Shown: one piece after another, positions 58,001-64,000 of the stretch
How positions within the stretch are numbered: position 1 is the first letter of the stretch
Layout: the number at the start of each line of letters is the position of its first letter
DNA from: Corynespora cassiicola
Taxonomy: Eukaryota; Ascomycota; Dothideomycetes; Pleosporales; Corynesporascaceae
DNA length: 64,000 bases
NCBI GenBank assembly: GCA_022059125.1
Contig: JAEUWY010000015.1
Span: 1,240,001 to 1,304,000, forward strand
Reading direction: 5' to 3'
The notes under the pieces: model-generated
Told to the model about the DNA's origin: nothing
Database searches by the model: none
Seen by the model: only the letters and a program-made list of their open reading frames with translations
Translations under genes and position numbers: made by a program

Positions 58001-61000
58001 AGCCGCTTGCCGTCATTGGTCACAGCTTAGGCGAGTATGCCGCCCTCCACGTCGCTGGCGTCCTCTCCGCCAGTGACATGGTGCTCCTTGTTGGTCGTCG
58101 CGCTCAGATCCTTGAGCAAGAGTGCACTGCCCACACCCACGGTATGCTTGCTGTCAAGGGTGGTGTTGAAGCCATCAAGGCTGCCCTTGGCGACAAGATG
58201 ACTGAGATTGCCTGCATGAACGGCCCTGAGGAGACTGTCCTTTGCGGCACCGTTGGCGTCGTCGAGACCACCAGCGAGCTTCTTGCCTCCAAGGGATTCA
58301 AGGCCACCAAGCTCAACGTTCCTTTTGCCTTCCACTCCGCTCAGGTGGAGCCCATCCTTGCCAAATTCAAGGAGACTGCATCGTCGGTTGTTTTTAACAA
58401 GCCCGAGGTACCCGTCCTGTCGCCTTTGACTGGCGAGGTCATCCGTGAGGCTGGCATCATCGGTCCCGATTACCTCGCCCGCCATGCTCGTGAGACAGTC
58501 AACTTCTGGGCTGCTCTTTCGGCTGGAAAGGAGGAGAAGGCCTTTGACGAGAAGACTGCTTGGTTGGAGGTTGGTGCCCATCCGGTTTGCAGCGGAATGG
58601 TCAAGTCTTCCCTCGGTGGTACTCCATGCACCGCTGGGTCTCTTCGTCGCAATGAAGACCCGTGGAAGACCCTTGCCACCAGCATCTCCACTCTTTACTT
58701 GGCCGGCGTTGCCTTCGACTTCAACGAGTACCACCGACAGTTCAACGATGCACAAGAGCTCCTCGAGCTCCCAACATACTCCTTCGACGACAAGAAGTAC
58801 TGGCTCGACTACCACAACAACTGGACCCTCACCAAGGGTGAGGCTCCTCGTGTCGCCGAAGCTCCGGTCATCGAGGCGCCTGTTGAGGTCGTGTCTAAGC
58901 TGTCGACAACCTCTTGCCAGAAGATCATCCGCGAGGAGTTGCATGCGAACTCTGGCACTGTGATCATCCAGTCGGATCTGTCCGAACCCAAGTTGAAGGC
59001 CACCATTGCCGGTCACGAGATCAACGGCCAGCCCATGTGCCCCTCGTCCCTGTACGCTGATCAGGCTATGACAATTGCGGACTATCTGTACAAGCAGCTT
59101 CGTCCCAATCTTCCCACGCCTGGTCTCAACGTCTCTGGTATGGAGGTCAAGAAGCCTCTTCTTCCTCGATACCCAGCTCCCGCCGGTGGCGAGCACATTC
59201 AGATCGAAGCTACTGTCGATCTTGAGGTCAACCAGGTCGAGCTTAAGTACCGTACTGTTACTGCCGACGGAAAGCTGATTGCGGATCACGCTTTCGGTAC
59301 TGTCAAGTTCGAGGACATCGACACCTGGAGGGAGGAGTGGGCACGTACTCAGTTCATGGTACAGACCCAGATCGATCTTCTCAAGAAGAAGCTCGAGACG
59401 GGCGAGGCTCACAAGGTCTTGCGCGGCATGGCCTACAAGTTGTTCAAGGCCCTAGTCAACTATGCCGACAACTACCGTGGCATGGAAGAAGTCATCCTCG
59501 ATGGCAAGCAGACCCAGGCCACCGCTGCTGTGAAGTTCCAGACCACCGCCGCTGATGGAGAGTTCCACTGCTCCCCGTACTGGATTGACAGCTTGGCTCA
59601 TCTTTCGGGCTTCATTGTCAATGCCTCCGAGCACCATGACTCTGAGAACTCGGTCTACATCTCGCACGGATGGGGAGCCATCAAGATCTCCAAGCAGCTC
59701 TCTCCCGACGTCAAGTACCGTTCTTTTGTCAGGATGCAGCCTGCACCTGGTAACGTCTCTGTTGGAGACGTCTACATCCTCGAGGGCGATGAAGTCATTG
59801 GAATGGTCATGGGACTCAAGTTCCAGAACATTCCCCGCCGTGCCTTCAACATCATGCTGCCACCCGTTGGTAAGGCTGCTGGAAAGGCCGCTCCTGCTCC
59901 CAAGGCTGCTCCAGTCAAGGCCGCAGCTCCGGCTGTGAAGGCACCTGCTCCCAAGGCGGCTGCTAAGCCTGCCGCAAAGCCCGTCAAGGTGGCCAAGATC
60001 GCACGCCCTCCCAAGCAGTCTGGCAACACGATCACTTCTCGAGTCATGAAGATCATCGCTGAGGAGACCGATGTGGACATGTCCGAGCTTGTCGATGAGG
60101 CTGCGTTCGAGAACCTCGGTGTCGACTCGCTCATGTCGCTGACCATCTCCGCCAAGTTCCGTGAGGATCTTGATCTGGAGATCAGCTCTACCTTGTTCAC
60201 CGACTACCCCACCGTTGGTGAGATGAAGAAGTTCTTCTCTCAATATGATGGTGGCGCTCCTTTGGTCGAGGATGACGATGAGTCGGATACTACCGAGGAG
60301 CCTTCCGATCTCTCTACTCCTTTCGAGCACGCCGCTGCCAGCACACCGCCTAGCTCCGCCCCTAGTGTGTCTGGCAAGGACAAATCCCCTGCCGCTCAAG
60401 AGACGGTTGAGGGAGAGGTCAGCCTTGCTCGCAAGATTGTCGCTGAGGAGATGGGTGTCGACGTGTCTGAGATCACTGACAAGCTCGATCTGTCTGAGAT
60501 GGGCATGGACTCTTTGATGAGTTTGACCATCCTCGGTGCTCTCCGTGAGCAGACTGGCGTTGACCTCCCATCCACCTTCCTGGTCACCAATGTCACTATC
60601 GAGGATATCGAGAACGAGCTGGGAATGCGCCCAAAGCCCAAGGCTGCTGCCGCCCCCAAGGCCGCTCCCAAGTCTAGCCCGAAGCCTCCTCAGCTCTCGG
60701 AGGTGAACAAGAAGTTGCAGAAGGCCATTGATGTCTCCAAGTTCCCCCCTGCCACTTCCGTTCTCCTTCAGGGCAACGCAAAGGTCGCCACCAAGAAGTT
60801 CTTCCTGGTTCCCGATGGTTCCGGCAGTGCTACGTCCTACATCTCCATCCCAAACATCTCTCCTGACCTCGCTGTCTTCGGCCTGAACTGCCCCTTCATG
60901 AAGTCCCCTGAGAAGTGGACCTGCGGTGTTGAGGGCGTCTCTGCTCTTTTCTTGGCAGAGATCAAGCGCCGACAGCCGACTGGCCCCTACCTCGTCGGTG

Positions 61001-61585
61001 GATGGTCTGCAGGTGGTGTGATGGCCTACGAAGTCACTCAGCAGCTTGTCAACGCTGGCGAGAAGGTTGAGAGCCTCGTACTCATCGATGCTCCCTGCCC
61101 AGTCGCTCTTGACCCTCTTCCCGCCCGCCTCCACATCTTCTTTGATCAGATTGGTCTCCTTGGTACCGGCAAGCCCGGAGGTACTCCTGGCTGGCTCTTG
61201 CCCCACTTCGCCTCGGCTATCCAGAACCTAAAGGACTACGACCCAACCCCTATGGATCCCAAGAGGGCTCCACCCGTCCTTGCCATCTGGTGCACGGATG
61301 GTGTGTGCCCCAACCCTGATGATCCTCGCCCCCCACCAGGTGAGGGAGAGGACCCTGCCCCCATGAAGTGGCTTCTCAACAACCGCACGGTCTTTGATGA
61401 CAATGGCTGGGCACAGCTCCTGCCCAAGAAGAACTTCGAGTATGCCGTCATGGGCGGTAACCACTTCACCATGATGAAGGGTGATCACGTAAGTTACCAT
61501 GCTACCTCATGTCATCGATTGTCACTAACATTTACACTAGGGTGCCACCCTTGGCAAGCTTATTCAGAAGGGATTGAAGCTATGA
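55013..61585 (+). CDS. PKS1: Non-reducing polyketide synthase, DHN-melanin (1,3,6,8-tetrahydroxynaphthalene synthase)
   Basis: A cytosolic multidomain synthase of 2157 residues from exons 55013-55290, 55338-61488 and 61541-61585; introns are 47 and 52 nt. Domains in order: SAT (1 to about 250, GLCTG with C114); ketosynthase from about 372 with active C542 in DTACSSS and an HGTGT motif; acyltransferase with S989 in GHSLGEY; product template (about 1290-1600) with H1319; an Ala/Lys/Pro-rich linker (about 1604-1647); ACP1 with S1690 in GVDSL; ACP2 with S1818 in GMDSL; and a thioesterase/Claisen cyclase with S1983 in GWSAGG and H2135 in GGNHF. No reducing or methylating domains are present. Two ACPs and a C-terminal cyclase match melanin PKS1 enzymes, which build the pentaketide naphthol from malonyl units. 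The final exon encodes 14 residues. Linkage to the regulator and reductase supports the product. Confidence 0.96.
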
Positions 61586-62224
61586 GTGTGACGAAGACTG
61601 TACAACTCTTAGACTGCATATATTTCCTTTGTTCAAGTGTTGAACTGGGACACTGGCGTTGGACTTTGAGACGAAATCAGCATTTATGTTTGCTATAATC
61701 GGGATGTTTCGGAGTCGGCTGGTTAGATGGTGGCGCTTGGGAAGGTATTCTTTCGCTTCATGTTTCTTACTCTCGAGTTTATGTTGTTATCATGGCTTTG
61801 CGATGTTGTACTCTGGCTGATGCTTAATGTTTGTTTTCTATCTCTTTACCCTCGCTATCGTCTCATTGTACATAGAGTTTTCTGGTAGCAAAATACTTCA
61901 AACCCCAAAAATTCTCTACTGCGTCTTCTGCTCCGTGATCCTATCTTTGGCACCTCATCCGCCATCATATCGCATTCCCCAATCCTTCAGACATGCAAAT
62001 GGCCTGTTGTGGCTTCATCCGTGGTGAGATGGGCTCTCTGAGGCCGAAATGCATGTTTACTCAACCTCTATCCATCGTCTTACCCGTTCACCGATGGTCA
62101 GACTACACGCAGATGAAACCGCCTCGTCCATTTAGCCTCTGGCTCCTACATAGCATTCTATCCTACCTCGATCCAACCCATCGACGACGCTTACGGCGCC
62201 ACCCGCCATCACTGAAACCTCAGT

Positions 62225-62251
62225 CCACCACCACCACCACCACCACCACCA
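62225..62251. repeat. (CCA)9 microsatellite
   Basis: Nine CCA triplets read directly. Confidence 0.88.
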
Positions 62252-63060
62252 ACACCCTCCTCCCCCATTCCCATTACGTTTTGAAGCTCCGCGCCCGCAT
62301 CCCCAGCGCCACACCGGCAAGGACCGTCCCTCACCGATGAGATTCCTATCCCAACGTCCTCCGTCTCATTCTCACCATCTGACATGCAGTGCGATAACGT
62401 TACACCAAACAACGAAAAAAACAGGGCGCCCCCCCACGGCTTCCTCTACCCTTTCAGACTACCCGACATGAACACCCCTCGCATCGCATGGCAGCGCATG
62501 GCCGGGGTACCACCACACCACCATTTTTTTTTTTTAGGTGAGCAAGGCACGCAAAAGCCTTCGATTTCTTTCCTTTCGTTCTTTCTATCAATCCCAGACG
62601 CGCATCCTGGCTGCAGGTACATGTACATGTGTGACTGCAGGCAAGCATCCCCCAATCCTTTGACGCATCACATCATCCTCTCCCTCCCTCCCCCCGACTC
62701 CGAGCTCGTACCCGTAACCCCGAACCCATGTCCCGATATGCCAAAGTGAGAAATACCCATGGGGGATTTCTTGCGCCCATGCGCGGCGTGCAGATATGGT
62801 AATTGTACATGGTAGGGGTGTATGTGTGTTCGTGCGTGCGAGGGCGCATTTCCCGGTAAGCAAGCACACGGTGTACGGGCCGTCCGAGCCTGGGCATGTT
62901 GCAGGAACACGAGGGGTAAATTGAGGGAAATGGCTGGGTGGGTGTGTGGGTTTGGGCTTGGTGATGCAGCATGGGCCGAACCGCTGGGGATGGGGCATGG
63001 TGGTGGTGTTGGTGGGATAATACAAAGGTGGGGAGGGGAGGGGAGTACACATGTGCATTG

Positions 63061-63101
63061 CTGCTTGCTGCTTGCTGCTGCTGCTGCTGCTGCTTGCTGC
63101 A
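63061..63101. repeat. CTG/CTGCTTG compound repeat
   Basis: Alternating CTGCTTG and CTG units across about 40 bp. Confidence 0.85.
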
Positions 63102-64000
63102 AGGTCGCGTACATGGCTTTGGGACTGTTGGACTGTTCGCGACTTGTTCGCGAACTCTCTAGGCGAGGGACACGGCATGATGCAATGTTGATTGTATATT
63201 AAGGGCGAATGTGCGGGTTTCCTGGGCCAGTCGGGCGAGGCTGGTCGGAACCGCCGGGATTCCACTATCTCGGGAGCTCATGGGATGACTCTTGTTGTAT
63301 TCTGCCGTTATCTCGGCTTTTGTCCGAACTTTCGCCAAACGAAGGGGAACAAACGATGTTACCGTGGTGTTTTGATGCCATGGTACCTAGCTGTCTGATG
63401 GTGGGCCAGACCCCGTGATCGGAGGCCCTCGAATCCTCTTGAGCGGCTCGGTCGCAAGGAAGCTGGGGAAAGGAGTAGCGCATTGGCGACGTCGGAGTCG
63501 GAGCTGGGCAGAGGGTCTCCAGCGTTCCAGCCTCGCCGTCCTCCGCGGGCGGATTCACGATCAGGCAAGGTCACATGCACTCCATAATCTCGGGCAGGGC
63601 TCGCTTCCTCCCGTCTCCAGATTCGCGTACTTGTCAGAATTTCATCGCCGCTCATTTTGGGTCATCCCGGATCGGCGCTGCTCTCCACGTCGCCTTTTGG
63701 GCAGTGATGGGCATTTGCAGATAGACCTCACCCAAACTTCGAAACCCGTCGCTTTATCCAACCGCGCTGCCCGTTCGAGCATTGCAGGCCGTCCCATGAT
63801 CACTTTGTCGCCTCCCGTTCCCTACCTACTCGCAAACGCCGTGGCCGGGACTTGCCCCAAGTAAACGTCGTCGCCTTCGCGCGCGATGATCACTTGCTCC
63901 AAACAAGGGGTGCAGAGCGAAGTGTCTGGTCCCGGCCTGAGGTTGTTCCAATCTCCACAACCAGAGCCAGGAGACCTCGATGCCGCCCCGTAATCGATTC

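Larger units (their letters stand above)
61586..64000. other. Region downstream of the PKS gene
   Basis: 2.4 kb including the PKS 3' UTR. It holds a (CCA)9 run, a T12 tract (62524-62535) and a CTG-rich repeat. A 225-codon minus-strand ORF at 62588-63265 is Ser/Pro/Thr-rich, overlaps ORFs in other frames and has no recognisable domain, so it is not called. Confidence 0.5.

Noticed and set aside
58027..59412. 461-codon ORF antisense to the PKS AT-PT region
   Set aside because: Same cause as the other antisense ORF; no domain recognised.
59452..61206. 584-codon ORF antisense to the PKS
   Set aside because: It mirrors the PKS frame, whose C-rich third positions leave few stops on the opposite strand. 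The PKS domains on the plus strand are unmistakable.
62588..63265. 225-codon minus-strand ORF after the PKS
   Set aside because: Low-complexity composition and simple repeats; no domain and competing frames.

Overview
This window looks like nuclear DNA from a filamentous ascomycete (Pezizomycotina, probably Sordariomycetes). The genes are split by short introns (47-76 nt wherever both splice sites can be read, except one of 367 nt) with GTAAGT-like donors and CTAAC/CTGAT branch sites. They encode fungal proteins: a QDE-3/Sgs1-type RecQ helicase, SMC4, TAF5, a CYP52-like P450 and a DHN-melanin pathway. No tRNA, rRNA, CRISPR array or intact transposon was seen. Exon coordinates were read by hand from splice motifs and checked by reading frame. 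The track of candidate ORFs allows non-ATG starts, so every start was reset to a real ATG.

Region 1 (1-28 kb) is gene-dense and mostly housekeeping. In order it holds: the 5' part of a RecQ helicase gene (-), a PLP-dependent decarboxylase (+), a small NIF3/YqfO-like protein (-), a CYP52-like P450 (-), condensin SMC4 (-), a mitochondrial transcription factor B/dimethyladenosine transferase-like protein (+), mitochondrial ribosomal protein bL31m (-), a probably mitochondrial flavin reductase-like protein (+), TFIID subunit TAF5 (-), a Mediator Med11-like protein (+) and an uncharacterised cysteine-free secreted protein (-). Three neighbouring genes (15.6-19.4 kb) probably act in mitochondria.

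Region 2 (29-62 kb) is a DHN-melanin locus. It has a hydroxynaphthalene reductase (BRN1/THR1 type, -), a Cmr1/Pig1-type regulator with two C2H2 fingers plus a Zn2Cys6 cluster (-), and a non-reducing polyketide synthase, SAT-KS-AT-PT-ACP-ACP-TE (+). The PKS should make 1,3,6,8-tetrahydroxynaphthalene, the reductase should act on hydroxynaphthalenes, and the regulator should activate both. Scytalone dehydratase and laccase are not in the window.

The unusual property of this locus is its emptiness: about 4.9 kb without a recognisable gene separates the reductase from the regulator, and about 16.7 kb separates the divergent regulator and PKS starts. The large gap contains clusters of simple repeats and homopolymers but has no recognisable gene and no obvious AT-rich, RIP-like decay. 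The last 2.4 kb after the PKS also shows no recognisable gene.
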